From NCBI GenBank assembly GCA_002841685.1, contig PHAM01000001.1:1-64000 (forward strand): 64,000 nt of DNA, in the 5' to 3' direction. The notes beneath the pieces were generated by a model, which was not told the DNA's origin, searched no databases, and was given only the letters and a program-made list of their open reading frames with translations. Shown here piece after piece: positions 1 to 7,217 of the stretch (the stretch's first letter is position 1; each line of letters opens with the position of its first letter). Source of the stretch: Elusimicrobia bacterium HGW-Elusimicrobia-2 (GTDB lineage Bacteria > CG03). Both the position numbers and the translations under genes were made by a program.

Positions 1-15
1 GAAATTGTATCCCAT
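1..15 (-). CDS. Start of a gene running off the left edge (first five codons)
   Basis: Only ATG plus four codons (Met-Gly-Tyr-Asn-Phe) are inside the window. The start is supported by a strong ribosome binding site, GGAGG on the minus strand at 21-25, about five bases upstream, and by an extended -10 promoter further up. The function cannot be told from five codons. The gene lies downstream of rmlD on the same strand but has its own promoter signals, so it need not belong to that operon. Confidence 0.5.
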
Positions 16-52
16 TTTTTCCTCCACTTTTTATTATCGTTATCGTTACTGA

Positions 53-61
53 ATTATATCA
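53..61 (-). promoter_or_regulatory. Extended -10 promoter for the left-edge gene
   Basis: On the minus strand the sequence reads TG-A-TATAAT, a perfect extended -10 element, about 38 bases upstream of the ATG at 15. No good -35 is seen. A small G+C-rich hairpin (CCCC/GGGG arms, 68-81) occupies the place where the -35 would be and may influence the promoter. This is read from sequence only. Confidence 0.5.
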
Positions 62-344
62 TATTTTCCCCGCCGGTGGGGTTTATGCAACAGGCTCTAC
101 AATCACAGATAACACAATACGACTCCCTTGATATATTACTCCTAAACTTTATCACAACAATATACTGATTTAAATACTATAAAAAAAACTGGATTAAGTA
201 AAATATTTTTTTGCAAAATTTTCTGCAAAATTAAAAGTCAAACCGGAAAGTTTATGAAGCCGGATTTGACAAAGTAAAGGGCCGCCGTTATTCTTTTAAG
301 TGTTAAGTTGCAGGAAATCGGACATTTGTACTTTGAGTTGACAA
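62..344. other. Intergenic region between rmlD and the left-edge gene
   Basis: No coding sequence is convincing here. The stretch is A+T-rich and contains a G+C hairpin at 68-81 and a short direct repeat (TGCAAAATT twice near 213-232). A promoter-like pair facing right, TTGACA at 266-271 and TATTCT at 289-294 with 17 bases between, would be antisense to rmlD. Another TTGACA lies at 338-343. None is followed by a gene, so no function is assigned. Confidence 0.4.
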
Positions 345-1241
345 TCAGGTCTCGCGGAGCTTATCCGCGGACATTTTTTCTGCCCGGATAATTCCCATAA
401 AATCCGCCAGGGCGGCTTTCCAATGCCTGACGCCGATACTCAATTCCATTTTTATCCTATCCTTTTTAAGCAGCGAATACGCCGGTCTGGCGGCGGGTCG
501 GGGAAATGCAGAAGTGTCCACAGGCATCAATTCCACATCTTTTGTGAGCGGGCCGAGCTTCCTGCCTTGGAGATAAATTTCACAGGCAAATTCATACCAA
601 TTGCACGAACCGCTGTTACTGAAATTATAAGTGCCGTATTTCGGATCTTCCCTTCTTATTATTTTCATAACAACTTCCGCCAGATCGGAGGCATATGTGG
701 GTGATCCTATCTGATCGGATACGACCTTAACTTCTTTTTTAGTGTTCAGCAGATCCAGCATCGTAAAAACAAAATTTCTCCCTCCCGCGCCGTAAAGCCA
801 GGAAGTTCTTATAATGTAATGTTCCGGGAGGATATCTCTCACATATATTTCGCCTTTCAGTTTGCTCTGCCCATACACATTGACGGGAGAAGTTTCGTCG
901 TCTTCCCCATATCCGCACTGATTTTTACCGTCAAAGACATAATCCGTTGATATGTGGATAAGCCCCGCTGAACGGGTGCGGGCGGCTTCCGCAAGATTCC
1001 TGACAGCTTCCGCGTTCACCCGGAAAGCCAAATCTTTATTGCTTTCGGCACCGTCCACATCGGTGTAGGCGGCGGCGTTTATTATCCACTTGATTTTTTT
1101 ATCACCGAGGAATTGTTCCACCGCCGCGCGATCGCTTATGTCCACTTCTCTGTCGCTTGATATAAAATCAGCGCCGTATTCTTTAAGAAGCTTCTCTAAA
1201 TCGCTGCCCAGCATCCCCTTATTTCCCGTAAGCCAGATCAC
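345..1241 (-). CDS. rmlD: dTDP-4-dehydrorhamnose reductase (RmlD/RfbD family)
   Basis: 298-residue short-chain dehydrogenase of normal length for the family, which reduces dTDP-4-keto-rhamnose to dTDP-L-rhamnose using NAD(P)H in the cytoplasm. The N-terminal Rossmann motif GNKGMLG starts near residue 6. NAAAYTDVD (about 50-60), the STDYVFDG segment (about 98-105) and the catalytic YGQSK (Y and K near 122-126) are all present. The start overlaps the stop of the epimerase gene by four bases (ATGA), so the two are probably translationally coupled. rmlA and rmlB are not in the window. A related NDP-4-keto-sugar reductase is possible, but the motifs fit RmlD well. Confidence 0.85.
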   Translation of the reverse strand: MIWLTGNKGMLGSDLEKLLKEYGADFISSDREVDISDRAAVEQFLGDKKIKWIINAAAYTDVDGAESNKDLAFRVNAEAVRNLAEAARTRSAGLIHISTDYVFDGKNQCGYGEDDETSPVNVYGQSKLKGEIYVRDILPEHYIIRTSWLYGAGGRNFVFTMLDLLNTKKEVKVVSDQIGSPTYASDLAEVVMKIIRREDPKYGTYNFSNSGSCNWYEFACEIYLQGRKLGPLTKDVELMPVDTSAFPRPAARPAYSLLKKDRIKMELSIGVRHWKAALADFMGIIRAEKMSADKLRET

Positions 1242-1720
1242 GCCGTAAAATCCTCATAAAATTCGTCGCCGAGGTCCTCGTGCCTCACCTCATCTATCTT
1301 TTCTTTTTTACCAACGCCTGCAAAAAGGCGATCCGGAAAATTAAGAACCATGCCGTCTTTCTGCGAAACATTTTTATAACCGTGAACAACGCCGGGAGGT
1401 ACGACCAGCGTCAGGGTGCGGGACTCCCCCGCGGTGACAATTATCTTATTTCCGAAAGTCGGGCTGGTCTTCCTGTTATCCCACAAATGCACTTCAAAAT
1501 CCCCGGGCCCCGTGAAGCTGAAAACATCCGTCTGATTCATGTGTTCGTGAGGTCCGCGAGCAATTGCCGGCCCTGTATATGAAATATACGACATCACAGG
1601 CCGTACATCAGACGGGAGCGTGTCGGATCTGAAAAGCTCGGTGAGAAACCCCCTGCCGTCTTTAAATTTATTAAGTTCGTAAATTTGCACACCTTCTATA
1701 TTGCCCTTCTTAAAAGTCAT
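1238..1720 (-). CDS. dTDP-4-dehydrorhamnose 3,5-epimerase-like cupin protein
   Basis: 160-residue RmlC-like cupin that would epimerise a dTDP-4-keto-6-deoxy sugar. DGRG (about 22-25), the RGPHEH segment and PPGVVHGYKN (about 107-116) match the RmlC fold. However, the usual RGLHYQ/RGLHFQ motif is replaced by RGPHEHMNQTD and the protein is shorter than classical RmlC (about 180 residues), so the exact substrate is uncertain. A clear AGGAGG ribosome binding site lies at 1725-1730, four bases before the ATG. It sits between a GT4 gene and rmlD in one minus-strand operon, consistent with deoxysugar supply for a surface glycan. Confidence 0.7.
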   Translation of the reverse strand: MTFKKGNIEGVQIYELNKFKDGRGFLTELFRSDTLPSDVRPVMSYISYTGPAIARGPHEHMNQTDVFSFTGPGDFEVHLWDNRKTSPTFGNKIIVTAGESRTLTLVVPPGVVHGYKNVSQKDGMVLNFPDRLFAGVGKKEKIDEVRHEDLGDEFYEDFTA

Positions 1721-1804
1721 AGCGCCTCCTCAAAATTTTCCCGTATTTTACTTTCACTAAAAATATTTACGCCTATATCAATCTGCGCGGGTGAAGTTAT
1801 GAGT

Positions 1805-2968
1805 TTAAAATCTGCCATATACTTTGCTCACATGATTGTCCGCCGCGGCGGAGATAGAATAATTTCTTATTATTTTTTCGCGTGCGGCATCGGCCATAGA
1901 ATGGGCGGAAGCCGAGGGAGCGCGATCTGCGGCAGCCTTATCCGCCGAGCCGTCCGAAAAAAGGCTTTTTATTATTCCTTTCAGACGCTCCGGATCATCA
2001 AAAGAAAAAAGGAAGCCGTCTTTGCCGTCTTCTATAACTTCCCTGTTGGCGGGGATACCGCTGGCCATAACCGTCAGACCGCATGCCATAGCTTCGAGAA
2101 GAGCGTTGGAGAGCCCCTCGGCGCGGCTTGGAAGGACGAAATAATCCGCGGCCCTGTAAAAGCGGAGGATGTCGTTTCTTTTGCCGGCAAAGACAATATT
2201 TTTTATTTTCTTTTTTTCCGCAAGCGCCCTGAGCGCCTTTTCCTGAGAGCCTCCTCCGGCAATTACAAAAAGCCCGCGCTCATCCGAAGATGACGCCCAT
2301 GCCTCCAGAAAAAAAGCTATGTCTTTCGGTTCTTCAAGGCGTCCGGCGAAAAGAAATACTTTTTTTCCGCCCCACCGCATTTCTTTTCGGAGCGCGGCCC
2401 TCTCATCTTGAGGAAGCGGCGAATAATAAGAACACTCCACACCGTTTGAGATTTTTACAACGGATTCCTTATTAAATCCGGCACCCAGAAGCTCCGAGGC
2501 GACCTCATCGGAAGGCGCCGTGAAAAGCGCGCGGGATTTCTTCAGAATATAGAGTTTCAGCCGGCCCCATGGCTTTCCGCACGAAGTGCCGATATCCCCC
2601 GTCCTGCCTGCCCCCGCGAATTTGACCACACATCCCTTACCGAGAATCGCGGCGATCAGAACAGCCGCAAGAGCGGCGGATGTCGCCAGATGAACATGTA
2701 TTAAATCATATTTAACCCTATTTGAAAACAGAAAAAAAAGAGCGCTGAAAAAAAAGCCGAACGAGAATATCCCCGGAAAGGCAAAACCCGGAAGCCTGTA
2801 AACATCCACCCCGTCAAGCGTCTCATAGGCGGCGGTGTTTTTCTCTCGCTGCGTCAGCACAAAAACGCCGTGACCCATTTTAAAGAGCTGTTTTGAAAGA
2901 AGGCGGCACTGATTTTCCGTTCCTCCCATCACAGGATAAAATCGCGGTATAAGCATGCAGATCCTCAT
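1805..2968 (-). CDS. GT4 family glycosyltransferase
   Basis: 387-residue GT-B enzyme. The N-terminal acceptor domain begins MRICMLIPRFYPVMGG, with a Gly-Gly loop typical of GT4. The C-terminal donor domain has FLFAGRLEEPKD (about 205-216) and the EX7E signature EGLSNALLEAMACG, where the two Glu residues bind the nucleotide sugar. It most likely adds a sugar to a lipid-linked or surface glycan at the cytoplasmic membrane face. The ATG overlaps the stop codon of the GbsR-like regulator (ATGA), so the two are coupled. The C-terminal ~35 residues are Ala/Ser-rich and lack conserved features. Donor and acceptor cannot be predicted. Confidence 0.85.
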   Translation of the reverse strand: MRICMLIPRFYPVMGGTENQCRLLSKQLFKMGHGVFVLTQREKNTAAYETLDGVDVYRLPGFAFPGIFSFGFFFSALFFLFSNRVKYDLIHVHLATSAALAAVLIAAILGKGCVVKFAGAGRTGDIGTSCGKPWGRLKLYILKKSRALFTAPSDEVASELLGAGFNKESVVKISNGVECSYYSPLPQDERAALRKEMRWGGKKVFLFAGRLEEPKDIAFFLEAWASSSDERGLFVIAGGGSQEKALRALAEKKKIKNIVFAGKRNDILRFYRAADYFVLPSRAEGLSNALLEAMACGLTVMASGIPANREVIEDGKDGFLFSFDDPERLKGIIKSLFSDGSADKAAADRAPSASAHSMADAAREKIIRNYSISAAADNHVSKVYGRF

Positions 2969-3492
2969 TTTAAGACGGATATTATTTTACTGATTATCCT
3001 GAACTTTTTATCCGACGCTGATTCGGGGATGATCTCTATCGCTTTACGGATACCACCCATAAGTTTTTTGATCTCGGCGAGCCTTCCCCTGTAAAATTCG
3101 GCGTCTTTCGCGGCCGCACCGCCCTTCAAATCCGAATCCCCCGCTTTTTCAAGCGCCGGCGCCAGTTCATCAAGTCTTTTCACCATACCTTCCTTGAATC
3201 TTTTGAGCGCTATGGTCATTATATCGGGATTTGCCTCATAGTAATCTTTTCTGTCTGAATTAACCCACAATTTCCGCACCGCCCCCCATGTCTCAAGGGC
3301 CCTTATGTTCATTGAAGCCGAACCTTTGCTGATCCCGAGCTCCCTGACCATGTCGTTGAGCGTGACAGGCCCGTCGCTCATATAAAGAAGAGCGTATATC
3401 TGACCGGCTATGGGACTGAGGCTGAATCGGGAAAAGCCCATTCCGGCGAGATTTATCATATCTCTCTTTATATCAGATTGCTGTTTTTTCAT
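2965..3492 (-). CDS. GbsR/MarR-type transcriptional regulator
   Basis: 175-residue winged-helix protein of the GbsR family. The N-terminal segment GMGFSRFSLSPIAGQIYALLYMS and the following LNDMVRELGISKGSASMNIRALETWGAV form the wHTH, ending in the basic wing WVNSDRKDYYEA. The C-terminal half is a helical dimerisation region. The ATG at 3492 is chosen over an in-frame TTG at 3501, because the promoter at 3516-3544 would put transcription start only about eight bases before the TTG. It heads the glycan operon (coupled to the GT4 gene by ATGA), so local control or autoregulation is likely. The ligand is unknown. Confidence 0.8.
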   Translation of the reverse strand: MKKQQSDIKRDMINLAGMGFSRFSLSPIAGQIYALLYMSDGPVTLNDMVRELGISKGSASMNIRALETWGAVRKLWVNSDRKDYYEANPDIMTIALKRFKEGMVKRLDELAPALEKAGDSDLKGGAAAKDAEFYRGRLAEIKKLMGGIRKAIEIIPESASDKKFRIISKIISVLK

Positions 3493-3515
3493 ATCGTTCA
3501 ACTCGTACTGAACAT

Positions 3516-3544
3516 ATTATACGGCGTTCCTGTTATTTTGTCAA
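3516..3544 (-). promoter_or_regulatory. Near-consensus sigma70-type promoter of the gbsR-like/GT4/rml operon
   Basis: Read on the minus strand: TTGACA (3539-3544), 17-base spacer, TATAAT (3516-3521). Both hexamers are perfect. The predicted transcription start near 3509 leaves a short leader before the ATG at 3492. It lies in the divergent region with sufC, about 80 bases from the sufC start. Confidence 0.85.
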
Positions 3545-3622
3545 GACATAAAGTTTCGGATATTAGCTCAGGGAGACTCCGCGTCCAATTGAATTACACC
3601 GTCTTTTTTTGTTTAATAGCGG

Positions 3623-4375
3623 ATGAGCAAAACTGAAACCATTCTTGAATTAAGGGACCTTGCCTTAAAACTGGGCGGGAAGAATATACTGCAGAATATA
3701 AACGCCTCTTTTGAGTCCGGCATAGTGCATGCCGTGGTGGGGCCCAACGGCGCAGGAAAATCCACGCTCGCGTCCGTCCTCATGGGCCTGCCGGATTTCA
3801 GGTACATAGAGGGAGACATCCTCTTCGAGGGGAAATCCATAAAAAAGCTGGACACGGACAAAAGGGCGAAGCTTGGAATAACACTGGGCTGGCAGGAACC
3901 GGCGCGTTTTGACGGCATCAGCATAAGAGATTTTCTCAAAGCATCCGCTAAAGACAAAGCCGAGGAAAATCTGGAAAAGGCGCTGGACGCGGTGGGGCTC
4001 AGCCCGAAAAATTATCTGAACCGTGACTGCGACAAAACCCTCAGCGGCGGCGAAAGAAAAAGAGTGGAGATAGCCTCTATTCTCGTTATGGAGCCGAAAC
4101 TCACTCTTCTGGACGAGCCGGATTCGGGGATTGACGTGGAAGCGCTGGATAAAATGTTCGAAGTCATGCAGATGCTCAAACAAAAGGGCAGCAGCGTCAT
4201 CCTCATAACTCACAGCCTGCAGGTGCTGAAACAGTCTGAAAGAGCCCTGCTCATGTGCCACGGCGGTATAAGAGATTCGGGCTCGTCTGAAAAAATAAGC
4301 TCCTATTTTCATGACAAATGCATGCCCTGCGATCTCAAATACGCGGCGGAACAGGGGATACCCTATGACAGATAA
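3623..4375 (+). CDS. sufC: Fe-S cluster assembly ATPase SufC
   Basis: 250-residue ABC ATPase without a transmembrane domain. It has Walker A GPNGAGKST (40-48), Q-loop WQEP (91-94), signature LSGGERKR (141-148), Walker B LLDEP with the SufC-typical DSGID (163-172), and switch His198. Together with SufB it forms the cytosolic scaffold that builds Fe-S clusters using ATP. The next gene (sufB) starts inside its last codons (11-base overlap), so expression is coupled. sufD, sufS, sufU/E or regulator genes are not nearby. The divergent neighbour is the GbsR-like regulator. Length and motifs are normal for SufC. Confidence 0.93.
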   Translation: MSKTETILELRDLALKLGGKNILQNINASFESGIVHAVVGPNGAGKSTLASVLMGLPDFRYIEGDILFEGKSIKKLDTDKRAKLGITLGWQEPARFDGISIRDFLKASAKDKAEENLEKALDAVGLSPKNYLNRDCDKTLSGGERKRVEIASILVMEPKLTLLDEPDSGIDVEALDKMFEVMQMLKQKGSSVILITHSLQVLKQSERALLMCHGGIRDSGSSEKISSYFHDKCMPCDLKYAAEQGIPYDR

Positions 4376-5324
4376 AAAAACGGCACGCCACGGCGCACCT
4401 TCGGCTCTTGATGAGCTTCTAAGTTCGATAAACAAAACGGCCGATGAACTGCATGATAAGCACACTGCCCATCTTGTCGTGCACCACAACAAGGTGCTGG
4501 GATCGCATCTTGTCCCGGGGTTAAAGCTGGACGTTGAGGAAATAAAAGACGGTATCCGCGCGGTTATAAGAATAGAAGAAAACGCGGTGATAAAAAACCC
4601 TGTTCAGATATGTTTCGGGATGCTCCCTGAAAAAGGAACGCAGAAAATAATCATGGATGTCGGATGCGGAAGAAATTCAAAAATATCCATAATCGCCCAC
4701 TGCAGCTTCCCTAACGCCATTGATATAAGCCACATAATGGAGGCGGTGATAAACATAGAAGACGGCGCGGAATACCGGTATTTTGAAAGACATGTGCACG
4801 GAGAATCCGGCGGCACAAAGGTGTACCCCAAAGCAAAAGTCAATCTTAAAAAAGGCGCGCGTTTCGCCACGGAATTTGAGCTGGTAAAAGGCAGGGTCGG
4901 GCTGATTGACATAGATTACGAAACGACTTGCGGCGAAGACAGCTCTCTTGAGATGACAGCCAGAATAAGCGGCTATGCGGACGACATTATCAAAATAAAC
5001 GAGACGGGGCATCTGACCGGAAAAAATTCGCGCGGATTTCTGAATTCAAGAATAGCTGTTCGGGACACGGCCAGAGCCGAAATATTTAACAAACTCACGG
5101 CTTCGGCTCCGGGAGCGCGGGGTCATGTCGACTGCAAGGAAATCGTGCAGGATAAAGCAGTGGCCTCGGCCATTCCCGTCGTAGAGGTGAGCCACCCCCA
5201 GGCCCGCATAACGCACGAGGCCGCGATAGGAAGTGTGGATTCCAAACAGCTCCAGACACTGATGGCGCGGGGCCTCAGCGAAAAAGACGCCGTGGCCCTG
5301 ATAATCAAGGGCCTTCTTAAATAG
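4365..5324 (+). CDS. sufB: SufB/SufD-type Fe-S scaffold protein (minimal SUF)
   Basis: 319-residue protein, much shorter than E. coli SufB (about 495). It consists mainly of the right-handed beta-helix core and the C-terminal helical SufC-binding region. The C-terminal block contains Cys257 (HVDCKEI), in the region of the E. coli SufB catalytic Cys, and His284 (ITHEAAIG), in the region of the conserved HEA/SufD His. GLSEKDAVALIIKGLLK is the typical family end. An upstream in-frame ATG at 4311 lies deep inside sufC. The ATG at 4365 follows an AGGGG ribosome site and is preferred. A SufB-plus-SufC pair alone matches the proposed minimal SUF (SMS) type. Confidence 0.88.
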   Translation: MTDKKTARHGAPSALDELLSSINKTADELHDKHTAHLVVHHNKVLGSHLVPGLKLDVEEIKDGIRAVIRIEENAVIKNPVQICFGMLPEKGTQKIIMDVGCGRNSKISIIAHCSFPNAIDISHIMEAVINIEDGAEYRYFERHVHGESGGTKVYPKAKVNLKKGARFATEFELVKGRVGLIDIDYETTCGEDSSLEMTARISGYADDIIKINETGHLTGKNSRGFLNSRIAVRDTARAEIFNKLTASAPGARGHVDCKEIVQDKAVASAIPVVEVSHPQARITHEAAIGSVDSKQLQTLMARGLSEKDAVALIIKGLLK

Positions 5325-5330
5325 AAGAGG

Positions 5331-5984
5331 ATGACATTAAGATCCCAGGTCAACACTCTGCGGCCGGCTAAAATAAAAATCCTCTGGCGCGGGGTGCGCA
5401 GTGAGCTGCTGAAAGCTCTTGAAAGTTTCCGCAGAACAGGAGAATCCGGCAGCAAAGAAAAAATATTTTCAGAAATGGTTTATTGCCTTCTCACCCCCCA
5501 GTCAAAAGCCGTTTACTGCTGGGCGGCGGTCGGCGAACTTAAAAACAAAGGACTGCTGTTTAAAGGCGGGGAGGAAGATATAGCCGCCGAGCTTCGGAAG
5601 GTCCGTTTCCCTAACAATAAATCCCTCTATATACTGGAAGCGAGATCAAAACTGCCGGGAATAATGCATTTTCTCAAGCAGGAAAACAATCCATTGGAAT
5701 TACGAAAGCGCCTCATTAAAGACATAAAGGGCTACGGCTTCAAGGAAGCGAGCCATTTTCTGCGCAATATAGGGAAAGGAGAACATCTGGCCATACTCGA
5801 CAGGCACATTCTGCGGAACCTTAAAACTTTCGGAGTGATAGAGGAAATCCCCGAGTCAATCAATGAAAAAAAATATTTTGAGATAGAAAAAATATTTATG
5901 CTCTTAGCGAAGGATCTAAACATACCTCCCGCGGAACTGGATCTGCTGCTCTGGTACAAGGAAACCGGAAAAATTTTCAAATAG
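5331..5984 (+). CDS. ogg: N-glycosylase/DNA lyase, archaeal-type Ogg (HhH-GPD)
   Basis: 217-residue base-excision repair enzyme of the Ogg2 family, which removes 8-oxoguanine and cleaves the abasic site. LTPQSKA (54-60), the hairpin and catalytic region GYGFKEASHFLRNIG with Lys138, and AILDRHILRNL with catalytic Asp157 are all seen. The C-terminal LDLLLWYKETGKIFK is typical of the family. It starts six bases after sufB. An AGAGG stretch directly abuts the ATG, so the precise start is less certain. It may be the last gene of the suf transcript. A 74-bp palindromic repeat begins nine bases after its stop. Confidence 0.88.
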   Translation: MTLRSQVNTLRPAKIKILWRGVRSELLKALESFRRTGESGSKEKIFSEMVYCLLTPQSKAVYCWAAVGELKNKGLLFKGGEEDIAAELRKVRFPNNKSLYILEARSKLPGIMHFLKQENNPLELRKRLIKDIKGYGFKEASHFLRNIGKGEHLAILDRHILRNLKTFGVIEEIPESINEKKYFEIEKIFMLLAKDLNIPPAELDLLLWYKETGKIFK

Positions 5985-5993
5985 AAACATACT

Positions 5994-6067
5994 GGGGTCA
6001 GGTCTTGACATTAGACAAAAATGGGGGTCGCCTTTTTCAACAATGTCTAATGTCAAGACCTGACCCC
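5994..6067. repeat. Perfect 23-bp inverted repeat (REP/RAYT-like palindromic element)
   Basis: The left arm 5994-6016 starts GGGGTCAGGTCTTGAC. The right arm 6045-6067 is its exact reverse complement, and 28 bases separate them. It lies between two convergent genes (ogg and the alcohol dehydrogenase) and extends into the 3' end of the latter. GGGGTCAGG-type palindromes are known as dispersed repeats, often linked to Y1-type REP-associated transposases, but no transposase is in this window. It may also act as a bidirectional terminator, although no T-tract follows. Confidence 0.85.
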
Positions 6068-7185
6068 TTCTTCGATAAAACCCGCAGAAATTCCGCGATT
6101 TTTCCGTTAACAGCCGGCCGGGGATTGACCGCCATAAGGGAAGACACTGCGGCCTCAGCGGCTATATCATCTATCATAGCTTCAAATTTCGCGCCCAGAA
6201 AAGACAGCGAATTGTCTATCCCCATTTTTGAGTTGAGTTCTCTTATATTTTCCGCCAGACCTCCGGGCGCTATGCCCAGTGAGGACGCTATTCTGTCATA
6301 TTTTTCAAAGGCTTCGGGAAAATTATAATCTATCACCGAGGGAAGCAGAATAGCGTTTATTCTGCCGTGGGCGACGCCGAAACGCCCGCCTATGGAGTGC
6401 GCGAGAGCGTGACAGAGGCCCAGCCTGGCGTTTGAAAAAGCCTGGCCCGCCATCATGTTTCCGCAATGCGCCTGTTCACGGGCGGAGACGGAACCTTTAT
6501 AGCCGGCAAGCACATTTTTTCCTAACATCTCCGCGGCTTTAAGAGCCATTGTGTCCGCGGGGATATTCTCTATGGCGGAAACATAGGCCTCAACGGCATG
6601 GGTCAGAGCGTCCATGGCGGATGAAGCGAAAACATCCTCGGGCAAAGACGCTATAAAATCGCTGTCATAATAAGCCTCATCAGGTATAAGATACGGCGAG
6701 ACGACACCCCTTTTAACATTGTCTTTTTTTGTCACAACGGCCACGCTCGTGACAGCCGTACCGGTGCCGGATGTAGTTTCCGCGGCGATCAGCCGGGGAT
6801 AGTTTCCGCGGGGAATGCCTTCATTATAAATTTTTTCAAAAGTCAGCCCCGGACAAGCCGCTATGCACAGAGCGAGTTTCACCCCGTCTATGACAGAGCC
6901 GCCGCCGACGGCTATCACGGGCAGATCCGGAGAAGATTTTATTTTTTTTCTTAAAACCCCGGCAAGCTTTAAAATGTCTTCTTCGCAGGGCTCGCCGGTT
7001 GAGGACGCTCGGGAAAACAAAACGGGGTCCGGGTCAATATTTTTGATCAGCGCCGTAAAATGCCTGTATACCGAGGGACTCACAACGGCGTTTCCGCGCG
7101 GGATACGCGCGGCCGCGCCGGACCCGAAAAAAACAAACTTCGGCCCGTGAAATGTTATTATTCCGCTTTTTTTCATAGTGAGCAT
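6037..7185 (-). CDS. Iron-containing (group III) alcohol dehydrogenase
   Basis: 382-residue NAD(P)-dependent dehydrogenase interconverting an alcohol and an aldehyde or ketone in the cytoplasm. The N-terminal nucleotide domain has GGGSVID (94-100) and TTSGTG (137-142). The metal-binding domain offers Asp192 and His196 (DALTHAVEAY), His263 (ALAHSIGG) and His273 (VAHGRINA), the usual four ligands. The final nine codons (GSGLDIRHC) and the stop are supplied by the palindromic repeat at 5994-6067, so the natural C-terminus has been replaced. ATG at 7185 or 7176 are both possible, and neither has a strong ribosome site. Substrate unknown. Confidence 0.85.
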   Translation of the reverse strand: MLTMKKSGIITFHGPKFVFFGSGAAARIPRGNAVVSPSVYRHFTALIKNIDPDPVLFSRASSTGEPCEEDILKLAGVLRKKIKSSPDLPVIAVGGGSVIDGVKLALCIAACPGLTFEKIYNEGIPRGNYPRLIAAETTSGTGTAVTSVAVVTKKDNVKRGVVSPYLIPDEAYYDSDFIASLPEDVFASSAMDALTHAVEAYVSAIENIPADTMALKAAEMLGKNVLAGYKGSVSAREQAHCGNMMAGQAFSNARLGLCHALAHSIGGRFGVAHGRINAILLPSVIDYNFPEAFEKYDRIASSLGIAPGGLAENIRELNSKMGIDNSLSFLGAKFEAMIDDIAAEAAVSSLMAVNPRPAVNGKIAEFLRVLSKKGSGLDIRHC

Positions 7186-7217
7186 TTTACCAAATAAAAA
7201 TGATGCCGGCCACTTTT

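Noticed and set aside
3665-4492. Minus-strand open frame of 275 codons opposite sufC/sufB
   Set aside because: sufC and sufB motifs on the plus strand are complete; the antisense frame has no domain and no ribosome site.
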